From Flavobacterium humidisoli (GTDB lineage: Bacteria > Bacteroidota > Bacteroidia > Flavobacteriales > Flavobacteriaceae), in NCBI RefSeq assembly GCF_023272795.1, contig NZ_CP096829.1, positions 4,836,001 to 4,900,000 of the forward strand: 64,000 nt of DNA, written 5' to 3'. The position numbers were made by a program, and so were the translations under genes. Position 1 is the first letter of the stretch. Every line of letters begins with the position of its first letter. Below the pieces are notes generated by a model, which had not been told where the DNA came from, made no database searches, and was given only the letters and a program-made list of their open reading frames with translations. Below, in pieces: positions 37,770 through 46,667 of the stretch.

Positions 37770-39713
37770 TTAATTGACTATTACAATCCCTCCATTGCGA
37801 GGTATTTTTATTTCTATTTCTTTGTTTTTATTTATTCTCAGCGCATTTACTTTTCCATTAAGCTGATCATCATCTGTGTAATAATTTACCGCTGTCCCAG
37901 AAGAAAACATGTCTAATTTTAGTTTGGTTTTAAGGGTTTTGTTTTCCGCATTAATTCCAGCGATATACCACTTTGCTCCTTTCCTTCTGGCCAGTAATAC
38001 ATATCTGCCTGGATATCCATCCAAAAAGCGAACCTCATCCCATACTGTAGGCACTTCTTTCATAAATTTTATAGCCCAATCTGGAGCATCATATAAATTA
38101 TTTGGCGCTAAGGCAAAATGCTGGACACCGCTTTGAAAAAGTACTGAAGTCGCTAGAGCAAACACATCAGAAGTCATTCTTTTTGAACCTTTATTTGCAA
38201 TGTTGTCACTGTTATAGAATTTATTCAAAGCACTTCCTCCAAAATCCATGCTACCAACCGTATTTCTAATAAAAGTATGTGTTGCTGCATTTACAGCTTC
38301 ATCATCACAGCTTTGCTGCCCAAAATGCAAATTCTCACTTGCCAAAACCGCTTCGCTAGAGGCAAAATTAGGATACATTCGTTCCCAACCTCGCGGTAAG
38401 GTACAGCCATGAAAAATGACCATAATTCCAAAATCATTCGCATCTGTTAAAATATCTTCGTACAATTTCATGGTGACCTGCTTATCACCTCCAAAAAAAT
38501 CAACTTTAATGCCTTTTATTCCAATGCTTTTCATCCATGCCATTTCTCTGCGTCGAATAGCGGCATTATCCATTAATCCCTTCGGGCCCTGCGGAGCATC
38601 ATTCCAATATCCATTTGAATTGTACCATAAATAAAGTCCTACGCCTTTCTGCGAGCCGTATGCTGCTAATTCGGCTATTTTATCACGGCCTATCTGCGTA
38701 TCCCAAAGCGCATCAATTAAAATGGTTTCATATCCCATTGAAGCACTAAAATCAATATACTGCTTCTGTACTGGAAAAGTGGTATTATTATCCATTTTCA
38801 TAATCCAGCTCCAAGTGCCTTTTGTGTACTGATACTCTTTAGACGCTTCATATTTTGGCTTAACTAAATCAAACGGAATAGTGGTCTCCACAATAGGCGC
38901 AAGTGTTTCGCCAATCGTAATGGTGCGCCATGGCGTTTCTCCTGTAAGAGATATTCCTGGAGAAGTTGTCCCGTTTCCGTTATTTTCTCCCGGCATTGGA
39001 AATCCAATTTTGTATAACCCGTTTTCATGCCCAATTAACCTGCTTGCACAATATCCGCTGTCTACACCTGTTTCAGAAATTAAAAGCCATCCGCTGTTAC
39101 TTACTTTAAATAAACATGGAAATGTGTAACCATTTCCTAAGCCATTCTTTCCGACGGCATCATCTAGTGTATATGAGGTTTCATAACTCGGAGCTGTTCT
39201 GGCAAATCCTGTCATTGGATTACTTTGCGGACAAAGAAATGTCGTAGTTTCTTTTGGGAATAAAAACCCTGAAACTTCTTCTTGAACCACACAAGAAAGT
39301 GTTTCTTTCTGTGGATATAATTTATACTTAAATGCCACATTATTGTTGCTGACTCTAAAAATCACATCAAGTACAGATGTATTCTCTTTTGTGAATGAAA
39401 AAATGGCTTCGTTTGCCATATAATGAACGCTGCTTTGCTTTATGTTGCGCAATTGGTAAGTCTCGTCTATTTTATTTTCTTTCACATTTCTTTCTAGAGA
39501 CAAGCCAGAGCTAAAATCTCCTGCATTTGTCTTTAATCCTAAAGGAGATTTTTCGATAAAGCTCTTTTTATTGTATGTAACGCTATACAATGGAATTCCA
39601 TTACTTATAGAAACCGAAACTATGAGCTTTCCGTCTGGACTTTTTACTATTGACTGAGCGTTTAGTTTTAAAAAGCTAACCAAACATACGAGTATTAAAC
39701 TTTTAAGATTCAT
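37770..39713 (-). CDS. GH97 retaining-type glycosidase (alpha-galactosidase-like)
   Basis: A secreted family GH97 enzyme of 647 residues, with signal peptide (LILVCLVSFLKLNAQ), an N-terminal beta-sandwich domain, a central (beta/alpha)8 barrel and a C-terminal beta domain. Family motifs: WGLISETGVDSGY-like GWLLISETGVDSGYCASRL, TKGTWSWIMKMDN, and GIKGIKVDFFGGDKQ. D405 in KVDFFG sits where retaining GH97 alpha-galactosidases have their nucleophile; inverting alpha-glucosidases use Glu residues instead. So alpha-galactosidase (or related alpha-arabinopyranosidase) activity is most likely, fitting a side-chain remover of complex xylan. Last gene of its operon. Confidence 0.87.
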   Translation of the reverse strand: MNLKSLILVCLVSFLKLNAQSIVKSPDGKLIVSVSISNGIPLYSVTYNKKSFIEKSPLGLKTNAGDFSSGLSLERNVKENKIDETYQLRNIKQSSVHYMANEAIFSFTKENTSVLDVIFRVSNNNVAFKYKLYPQKETLSCVVQEEVSGFLFPKETTTFLCPQSNPMTGFARTAPSYETSYTLDDAVGKNGLGNGYTFPCLFKVSNSGWLLISETGVDSGYCASRLIGHENGLYKIGFPMPGENNGNGTTSPGISLTGETPWRTITIGETLAPIVETTIPFDLVKPKYEASKEYQYTKGTWSWIMKMDNNTTFPVQKQYIDFSASMGYETILIDALWDTQIGRDKIAELAAYGSQKGVGLYLWYNSNGYWNDAPQGPKGLMDNAAIRRREMAWMKSIGIKGIKVDFFGGDKQVTMKLYEDILTDANDFGIMVIFHGCTLPRGWERMYPNFASSEAVLASENLHFGQQSCDDEAVNAATHTFIRNTVGSMDFGGSALNKFYNSDNIANKGSKRMTSDVFALATSVLFQSGVQHFALAPNNLYDAPDWAIKFMKEVPTVWDEVRFLDGYPGRYVLLARRKGAKWYIAGINAENKTLKTKLKLDMFSSGTAVNYYTDDDQLNGKVNALRINKNKEIEIKIPRNGGIVIVN

Positions 39714-39864
39714 AATTGTTAGGGATTTATCTTTTGCTAAAAGAGTTTTTATTTTTTTGTTTGAAGATAGAACTAAAACAAATACTTAATTTAGATATAT
39801 TCATGTTTTAAAGCGTTTTACGGTACAAATAATTGGCGTTTTTTCTTCAAGAGTTAATATTGAA

Positions 39865-41445
39865 TTACTTACTTTCTGAAATTTTCTCTTCTACACGGAA
39901 ATAATCAAAATCTGCATAACCTCCAGTTGTTTTTGAAGCATAATTAAACAACCCAAATCGATAGCCCATAAAATGAGGAAGTGTGTATGGCATCATTATA
40001 GTTCTTCCGATGCTAATCCATTTTTTGCCATCTAAACTGTAATAGAATCTTCCTTGGTCGGCTTGGTTTTTAAAATTGCATTCGGCTTTAAAATAGATTT
40101 TGTCCTGATTCAATAAAACACTTTCTATTTCTTTTGGACTTCCATTTTCAGCATTTATCATGATGATTTTTTTCTTGCCATTCTCGACTTTTATTCCAAC
40201 TAAACCAAAATCTTTTTGCAGCAATGAAAGTCCTGCAAAATCTCCTTCTTTCATATTAGAAAACTCTAGCATTGTAGATCCCGAACATACAGGACCAAAA
40301 GTTCTTTGTGTCAAAATATTTTTTACCTGCGTAAAACTGCTGTCTATTCTAGAGGTTCTTAACCTTAAATAACCTTTTCTCTCTTTAACAGACCAATATG
40401 TATTATCTGGATTATGATTCCATTGCCAAACCAGCGGCAAATCATTTTCTCCATTTTTACGGATAAATTCATCTGAGTTTACAATTCCCGGAATCAGGCT
40501 TTTATGGGCTGGAAGGTCTAGGTTTTCTGGCACTTTACCATTTTCTCCCAATACAGGCCAACCGTCTTCCCATTTTACAGGAACCAGATACGGAATACGG
40601 CCAACACCTCCAGCATCTCTAAATAAATAAGAAAACCATCTGCCGTCTGGAATATCAATAAGTCCGCCTTGTGCAACGCCTAAATCCTGCAGTCCTATTT
40701 TTCCTTCCCAAGGTCCTGCAATCGAATCAGCTCTATGTATGATTACAGTGCGCATACCGTTTTTGGGCCAGCAGATATTAAATAAATAATATTTTCCATT
40801 GATTTTAAAAAGCTGCGATCCTTCAGCCGGCAGCATTATATCGCTTTTCGCAGGTTCATTGGCATTTTCTATTAAAACTTTTTTGGTCTCTTCCTTTACT
40901 TCTGATAAATCTTCTTTTAATTCAACTATTTGAATCTTTCCGCCGCCCCAAACAAGATAAGCTTTACCATTATCATCAAAAAAAAGGGAATGATCGTGAT
41001 ACGAATTGTTTAAAACAGTTTTTTTCCAAGGTCCGTTTTCAATATTTTTTGTAGAAAAAATATAAGTCTTGCCCGTTGTTCCCGAAAAAGTGCTCACATA
41101 ATACATACCGTTATGATAACGCAGACTGCTTGCCCAAGAACCTCTGCCGTAATCATTTTTTCCATGATTTAAATTCAGTCGATCATCATTATCTTCTAAA
41201 GTTTGATAAGCATAATTTACCAGATGCCAATTCACTAAATCTTTAGATTTCATAATTGGAACACCAGGATTCATATGCATTGTGGTGCTGCTCATATAAT
41301 AGGTATCCTTAACTCTAATTATAGACAAATCAGGCACATCTGCAAAAATAATAGGATTTTGAGCTTTGTCATTTTGAGCCTGACCTGCAAAAATGTTCAT
41401 TATAATGGCTAGAACAGCATATATAAAATTTTGTGTTTTTATCAT
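39865..41445 (-). CDS. GH43 beta-xylosidase/arabinofuranosidase with C-terminal beta-sandwich
   Basis: A secreted two-domain GH43 enzyme. Signal peptide to about residue 23 (IFAGQAQ). The propeller has the triad in FADVPDLSIIRVKDTYYMSS (Asp), NSYHDHSLFFDDNGKAYLVW (Asp) and MLPAEGSQLFKINGKYYLF (Glu). From about residue 340 a concanavalin-like xylosidase C-terminal domain follows (RLRTSRI, RTFGPVCSGSTMLEFSNM, GRFYYSLDGKKWISIG, GYRFGLFNYA). This layout is usual in beta-xylosidases and bifunctional xylosidase/arabinofuranosidases. It lies between the multi-esterase and GH97 genes. Confidence 0.9.
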   Translation of the reverse strand: MIKTQNFIYAVLAIIMNIFAGQAQNDKAQNPIIFADVPDLSIIRVKDTYYMSSTTMHMNPGVPIMKSKDLVNWHLVNYAYQTLEDNDDRLNLNHGKNDYGRGSWASSLRYHNGMYYVSTFSGTTGKTYIFSTKNIENGPWKKTVLNNSYHDHSLFFDDNGKAYLVWGGGKIQIVELKEDLSEVKEETKKVLIENANEPAKSDIMLPAEGSQLFKINGKYYLFNICWPKNGMRTVIIHRADSIAGPWEGKIGLQDLGVAQGGLIDIPDGRWFSYLFRDAGGVGRIPYLVPVKWEDGWPVLGENGKVPENLDLPAHKSLIPGIVNSDEFIRKNGENDLPLVWQWNHNPDNTYWSVKERKGYLRLRTSRIDSSFTQVKNILTQRTFGPVCSGSTMLEFSNMKEGDFAGLSLLQKDFGLVGIKVENGKKKIIMINAENGSPKEIESVLLNQDKIYFKAECNFKNQADQGRFYYSLDGKKWISIGRTIMMPYTLPHFMGYRFGLFNYASKTTGGYADFDYFRVEEKISESK

Positions 41446-41493
41446 AATTTCTTTTGTCGGTATTTCTAAAAAATATCTGATAGGAATATGATG

Positions 41494-44211
41494 CTAATTG
41501 AATAATAACTGTGAGTACATCAATAAATCATGTCTCCATACTGGCCATGTGTGTCCGCCAGAATATTCGCTATAGCTGTATTTAAGACCTAGCTGATCAA
41601 ACTTTTTTAACATTATCTGACAATTCTCGTAGGCGATGTCTTCCTTTCCTCCCATCGAAATCCACAATTTTTTTAGATTACCATTAATAGACTGCGCATT
41701 GTTTTTTATAAACTCATATTGAGGATCAGCTAATTTTGAATTATTTGCCCACCAGCCCGAACTGAATACGCCGAGGCTTGAGAATAGTTCCGAATTTTTA
41801 ATTCCCGCATAAAGTGTCTGCAGTCCTCCCATTGACAAACCGGCTAAAGCTCTATTTTTACTATCAGTTGCAACTTTAAAATTACTTTCTACAAAAGGTA
41901 TTGCACCATTTTTCAACTCGTTTTCAAATGCTTTTAATGTTTCTTCGCTAAAACCGGCAATACCGCCTGTATTCCCCATATTTCCATCAAGCATTACAAT
42001 GAGCATTTTCTTTGCTTTGTTTGCTGCAATGAGATTATCTAAAATTAAATTTGCTTTTCCTTGAGCGCTCCATCCTCTCTGGTCTTCGCCTCCTCCATGC
42101 AGAAGATATAAAACAGGAAATTTTTCGGTCGCGGTTTCATATTCTGGCGGTGTATATACATACATTTCACGCCAAGAATTAGTTGCTTTCGAAAAGTATT
42201 TCATTGTTCTTACCTCACCATGCGGAACGGTTTTCAATTCATAAAAATCTCCATCTCTTTTAGGAATTTCTATTCCGCTTGCCATACGTCCCATTCCATA
42301 AAAGGTTTCACTTGACGGATCTGCAACTGCTACACCATCAATCAAAAGGGAGTAATAGTTAAACCCTCCGTTGATTACATCGGTTGTCACATTCCATACT
42401 CCATACGCGTCTTTCTGCATATCGTACTTTCGTCCTAGATCTATCTGCACTTTCAAAGCTTCAGGCGCGTTGACTTTAAAGATTACCCTATTGTCAGGTA
42501 ATACCTGAGGATACTTAGCATTACGAATATTCGTTTCGGGTGTGGTTCCTAAAACAGTATATTTTGCAAAACTCGATTCGTCAACGGGCTTAAACAGTAA
42601 TTGTGAAAACATGTATAAACTGTTTTTCCATACTTTAAAATCATGAACTCCAGGCTCTAGATAATAAATGTGTGGCACATTGTTTTTAAATAAATAATCG
42701 TGGGTGCGTTTACTGTTTTCAATCAGCCAATCATTATCTCCGCAAGAAATCCAAAGGAGTTTCAGTTTCTTTTTAGTTTCTTCAGGATTAGGCACTAACT
42801 CTTCTGTTTTCTTCGTATTAGGGGCAGATGAAAATCCCCCTATCCAAGCAAATTTATCTAAGTTCTTTAAACCGAAATTCAGAGACTGTCCGCCTCCCAT
42901 AGATAATCCTGCAATGGCACGATGTTCTCTGTCTTTGAAAACATTATATTTTTTTTCAACAAAAGGAATTAAATCATTTAATAGATCTTTTTCAAAATCT
43001 GCAAATGCCTGTACTTTGTCTGGTGCCATAATATTTCCAGAAGCGCTGTCATCTTTCATGGCTCTTCCGTTTGGCATTACCACAATCATCGGCTGGAGTT
43101 TTCTTTCTGCATAAAGGTTATCTAATATAATCTGCGGACTTCCTCCGTTCAGCCATTCTTTTTCGTCTCCTCCAATTCCATGCAAAAGGTATAAAACTGG
43201 GTATTTTTTATTTTTTGAAAACCCTGGCGGTGTATAAATAGTTGCTTTTCTGACTGTTCCCACTGTTTTCGAGTTATAACTTATCGTTTCTACTTTTCCT
43301 GCTGGAATTGTCGTGTTTATCTGATCAAAACCTACTGGTGCCTGGACTATAAAAGGTTCTGTTGAATTGTCTGCTTTATAACCTAATAAAGAAAGCATCT
43401 TTTCTGCATAGCGATTTCCTAATTCTTTATATCCAGCCGCATTAAAATGCAATAAATCTGAAGCAACTGCACAGCCTTTTGATGAAATTACGTATGACGT
43501 TGGAATGGTCTGAGGCAATGTTGCAATGATTTTATTCATACTTGCACATTTACCGTTTTGGTCTTCATGAACCGTTTCTCCAGAAAGCAGCGGCACTTTC
43601 TTAGGGTCTAAATTCAAATCTTTCATCAAATTGTCGTATACAATTTTGACCTTTTTGGGCCAAAGTGTGTCGCCTGTATTTGATTCTCCTTGATGCAGTA
43701 AAATTCCCTTTATAACGCCGGTCTTTTGCGCAATTTTTGCCATTTCAACAAGTCTTGCATACGGACTCCCATTATATTCTTTAATCATTCCCAACATCCA
43801 GTCTGGTGCTGTTTTCATGTAGTTTTCGAAATTATCTTTATCAAAAAGCTCAATTTTACAACCTCCAACTGCAACATTTACCACTCCTACTTTTATGTTT
43901 TTAGTAAGATGAGCAACCATTGTTCTTCCAAAAAAATCTGTTAGTGTTAATCCGGTTTTACATCGGCATAATGGCGGAACAGCGGTGTACCATTTGCCTA
44001 TCTCGCGATTTAATTCTAGACAGTTTACCGCTTCCAAAACCTGAAAACGAGGATCTACATTTGCCTTATCTTCAGCTTCTATTGGCGCTGCGCCTTCCAT
44101 ATTAGACTGTCCAAAACTTAAATAGACATGAAAATTTGGATCTTGAGAATATCCATTTTGTCCAATGAAAAAAAGAACTGTAACTGCGAAAAACTTAAGT
44201 ATTGATTTCAT
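41494..44211 (-). CDS. Multi-domain xylan esterase CE6-CE1-CBM48-CE1
   Basis: A 905-residue secreted protein that combines three esterase domains. Residues about 25-275 are CE6/SASA-type acetylxylan esterase, with the serine in YLSFGQSNMEG (S36), VAVGGCKIE, and LLHQGESN, closing DLLHFNAAGYKELG. About 300-555 is a CE1/esterase-D fold (YLLHGIGGDEKEW, nucleophile S437 in GLSMGG, HDFKVWKNSLYMF). About 565-650 is a CBM48-like domain (VIFKVNAPEALKVQIDLG ... DGVAVADPSS). About 660-905 is a second CE1 (YLLHGGGEDQRGW, S793 in GLSMGG, GGHTWPVWRHDLLMYSQLLF). Acetyl and feruloyl removal is expected from the families; CE6-CE1 fusions are known from Bacteroidota xylan loci. Signal peptide at the start (ITVLFF-type, ending NGYSQ). 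Confidence 0.9.
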   Translation of the reverse strand: MKSILKFFAVTVLFFIGQNGYSQDPNFHVYLSFGQSNMEGAAPIEAEDKANVDPRFQVLEAVNCLELNREIGKWYTAVPPLCRCKTGLTLTDFFGRTMVAHLTKNIKVGVVNVAVGGCKIELFDKDNFENYMKTAPDWMLGMIKEYNGSPYARLVEMAKIAQKTGVIKGILLHQGESNTGDTLWPKKVKIVYDNLMKDLNLDPKKVPLLSGETVHEDQNGKCASMNKIIATLPQTIPTSYVISSKGCAVASDLLHFNAAGYKELGNRYAEKMLSLLGYKADNSTEPFIVQAPVGFDQINTTIPAGKVETISYNSKTVGTVRKATIYTPPGFSKNKKYPVLYLLHGIGGDEKEWLNGGSPQIILDNLYAERKLQPMIVVMPNGRAMKDDSASGNIMAPDKVQAFADFEKDLLNDLIPFVEKKYNVFKDREHRAIAGLSMGGGQSLNFGLKNLDKFAWIGGFSSAPNTKKTEELVPNPEETKKKLKLLWISCGDNDWLIENSKRTHDYLFKNNVPHIYYLEPGVHDFKVWKNSLYMFSQLLFKPVDESSFAKYTVLGTTPETNIRNAKYPQVLPDNRVIFKVNAPEALKVQIDLGRKYDMQKDAYGVWNVTTDVINGGFNYYSLLIDGVAVADPSSETFYGMGRMASGIEIPKRDGDFYELKTVPHGEVRTMKYFSKATNSWREMYVYTPPEYETATEKFPVLYLLHGGGEDQRGWSAQGKANLILDNLIAANKAKKMLIVMLDGNMGNTGGIAGFSEETLKAFENELKNGAIPFVESNFKVATDSKNRALAGLSMGGLQTLYAGIKNSELFSSLGVFSSGWWANNSKLADPQYEFIKNNAQSINGNLKKLWISMGGKEDIAYENCQIMLKKFDQLGLKYSYSEYSGGHTWPVWRHDLLMYSQLLFN

Positions 44212-44392
44212 GATATCGTGTTAAATATGCTTTAATTAAATAAGTTTAAATCTACTGTTTCCCTGATTCTTTGGTATCCTAGAATCAGTTTCTGATGCCA
44301 TTTCTTTGTGAAAATTAATTATTGCATCAAAGTTGTTTTTCGGATCCATGAATTTGAGCCCGATTCCGTAATCCTGCTGCGGTTTTTATATT
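44212..44392 (-). other. Intercistronic region with 8-bp hairpin
   Basis: 181 bases between the GH43 stop (44393) and the esterase ATG (44211). It holds a perfect 8-bp stem, ctgattct (44263-44270) and agaatcag (44281-44288), with a 10-base loop and no T run, so it is more likely an RNA stability or processing site than a terminator. Confidence 0.4.
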
Positions 44393-46123
44393 TTATTTCG
44401 GGATTGCATTATTGGATGCAGTAGCATACAAACCTACTAAAGCACCTGTAAATCCTCCCGCTACATTTGTTGAAAGGATATCTCCTGAGACTGCGCTTCC
44501 CAGATTTTGAAAATCGGCACCATTTAAAGCATAACTAAACTGATAATTATCTCCTGCAGCTTTAACTTGCAGACGCATTGAACCATTGATCTCAATTTTT
44601 GCACTAGCTATGATTTCTGATTGGCCATTTTCTGTTCTTTCTAGTAGCACATAAGTATCTTTTCCTTTTTTAGTTACTCCAAAAACATAATTAAATTGTT
44701 CATTTTGAAGGCATACTATTCCTGCCAAATCTTTTTCGGAGTTAGGTATATAGTCTAATGTGGTTTCAAAAGAAAAAGTGTTGTGCTGCTGTCTGTAAAA
44801 TAATGTTGAAGTTGGTCTTAATTCTTTGATATTTACTGGAAACGGATTAATCTGCAATCCTTTTTTAACAATAGAAATAAAATGCTCTCTCGGACCTCTT
44901 AATCCTATCCATCTGTAATCTAGTTTTTCTGAGGTAAAATTCTCTGTAAATGTAAAATTGCCATTAGGAAAAAAACCATCTTTACCCGTTTTATTTACTA
45001 CACCTTTTGGCATTTTTAATTTTGGCTTCATTGGAACTAGGCCATTTTCAAAAACAGGAAAAGTCCCAGACCAATCTACGGGCAGCATAAACGTTTCTCG
45101 TCCAGCATTTACTCTGTCTTTTTCATTGGGACGAATTGCTAAAAATACGCCATAATATTTATTATCAGGACCAAGCACTAAATCGGCATGTCCTGCCCAA
45201 TCTACTTTATCGGGCCTGTTTTGAGGAAAATATCTTTGAGTAAGAATCGGATTATTGGATGCTGGCTTAAAAGGGCCTTTTGGACTATCACTAATAAAAA
45301 CAACTTCACTATGATTACCGCCTGTACCTCCTTCGGCACACATTAAATAATAATGATTGTCTTTTTTATATAAATGAGGAGCTTCAATCCATATTGGTTT
45401 CTTAGAAAGATCAACTCCGCCATCGACTATAATTTTATCTGTTCCAGTAATAACCTGATCTTTCTCTAGATCGTATTCCCATACTTTAATCACACGATGA
45501 CCTTCGTATAATTCTTTTCCTTTATCTGGAGCATCGTTGTGTACCACATAACCTTTACCGTTATCATCGAAGAAAATGGAAGGATCAATTCCGTTAAAAG
45601 CCAATTTAATTGGACTTCCCCATCCTTTTTTCGGATCCTTCGTTTTTACAATAATATTTCCCATATTTCCGGTAAATGCCGTTACAATCATATAGAAAGT
45701 ATCATTGTGAGGATTATAAGTAATTCCTGGCGCATAAACCCCAGCACTAATCCCTGTATCATGCGGATTAAACTCTGAAACATTATTCAATACCCCTCCT
45801 AAATCAGTCCAGTTTACTAAATCTTTAGAATGAAAAATGGGCACTCCTGGAAACATGGCAAATGAAGAACATACCATATAGTAATCGTCTCCTTTTCTTG
45901 TAATGGCTGGATCTGGATAACATCCCTGCAGAATTGGAGAATAAAATTCATCTTCGTTTAATGGATTATTTTTAAATATCTGGTCATCTCCCCGATATAC
46001 CACATTCGAAAATATAGGAGCTTGTTTATTTGTTTTTTTCTTTGAATTTTTCTCCTGAGCTGTTAAAGAGAAAACACATAAGAATCCTATTAGGAATAAA
46101 AAGGGTAATTTTCTTGTAGTCAT
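44393..46123 (-). CDS. GH43 beta-xylosidase-type glycosidase with C-terminal beta-sandwich
   Basis: First gene of the minus-strand enzyme operon. Signal peptide (PFLFLIGFLCVFSLTAQ), then a GH43 propeller with its triad in LQGCYPDPAITRKGDDYYMV (Asp), NGIDPSIFFDDNGKGYVVHN (Asp) and IWIEAPHLYKKDNHYYLM (Glu). From about residue 385 is the xylosidase C-terminal domain (RPTSTLFYRQQHNTFSFETT, DLAGIVCLQNEQFNYVFGV). 576 residues fits this architecture. Xylosidase or arabinofuranosidase activity is inferred from family and context. Its promoter overlaps a LacI-type operator (46202-46238). Confidence 0.9.
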   Translation of the reverse strand: MTTRKLPFLFLIGFLCVFSLTAQEKNSKKKTNKQAPIFSNVVYRGDDQIFKNNPLNEDEFYSPILQGCYPDPAITRKGDDYYMVCSSFAMFPGVPIFHSKDLVNWTDLGGVLNNVSEFNPHDTGISAGVYAPGITYNPHNDTFYMIVTAFTGNMGNIIVKTKDPKKGWGSPIKLAFNGIDPSIFFDDNGKGYVVHNDAPDKGKELYEGHRVIKVWEYDLEKDQVITGTDKIIVDGGVDLSKKPIWIEAPHLYKKDNHYYLMCAEGGTGGNHSEVVFISDSPKGPFKPASNNPILTQRYFPQNRPDKVDWAGHADLVLGPDNKYYGVFLAIRPNEKDRVNAGRETFMLPVDWSGTFPVFENGLVPMKPKLKMPKGVVNKTGKDGFFPNGNFTFTENFTSEKLDYRWIGLRGPREHFISIVKKGLQINPFPVNIKELRPTSTLFYRQQHNTFSFETTLDYIPNSEKDLAGIVCLQNEQFNYVFGVTKKGKDTYVLLERTENGQSEIIASAKIEINGSMRLQVKAAGDNYQFSYALNGADFQNLGSAVSGDILSTNVAGGFTGALVGLYATASNNAIPK

Positions 46124-46201
46124 TGTTCATTGTTTTTGGTTTCTTTAAGCTAACACACTTTGAGGTAAAAATTGGTTTATATTTTATAAGTGTATTTTTA
46201 A

Positions 46202-46238
46202 CAAATATAAAGAAATATTATTCAAACACAATCGGTTG
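46202..46238 (-). promoter_or_regulatory. GH43 operon promoter with overlapping LacI-type operator
   Basis: On the minus strand: caaccgattg (46238-46229), exactly 19 bases, then TATATTTG (46209-46202). ATTG-N19-TAnnTTTG is the Bacteroidota consensus. As at susC, the -33 box lies inside the operator. The start codon is 78 bases downstream. Confidence 0.8.
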
Positions 46239-46612
46239 TGTAATATTTATTTGCGTAGTATTAAAAAATAAAGCCAAAAAAAAGAACTTATCATATAATT
46301 AAGTCTAAAAAATTGAATTTAAATCAAACACATCTGCGTGATTACAGACATATTTGCCAAAAAAATGTATTTATATACTATTCATAAAGAAAATATAAAA
46401 ACACCTAATTGGTTTATTTTTTAAAAATAACTTATTGCAAGCTTTAACACCATCCTCTTAAGTTAGTGGCTTCAGAATATTAATTCCCTATTATACAGCA
46501 TAAAGCACCCAATAAAACACAATATTTGTCATAAAAAAATATTGATAAATCACAAAAACACCATTTTTAACAAAATAAAAATTCCAGATTAAATATATTT
46601 TTCTTTTCTTTA

Positions 46613-46626
46613 TGCAATCGGTTGCA
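46613..46626 (+). promoter_or_regulatory. LacI-type operator upstream of GH3 gene
   Basis: tgcaatcggttgca, arms TGCAA/TTGCA around a central CG, is the most symmetrical of the four copies. It lies 42 bases before the GH3 ATG. AAnCGnTT is the usual core of LacI-family operators. A TATATTTTT box lies just upstream (46593). Confidence 0.75.
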
Positions 46627-46667
46627 TTTAAAAACCCTCTTAGTGCTTCAAACAAAAAATCATCATT

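Larger units (their letters stand above)
46124..46667. other. Divergent control region between GH43 operon and GH3 gene
   Basis: 544 AT-rich bases with no gene. It contains an operator/promoter for each side (46202-46238 and 46613-46626), listed separately. The middle shows nothing else distinct. Confidence 0.7.
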
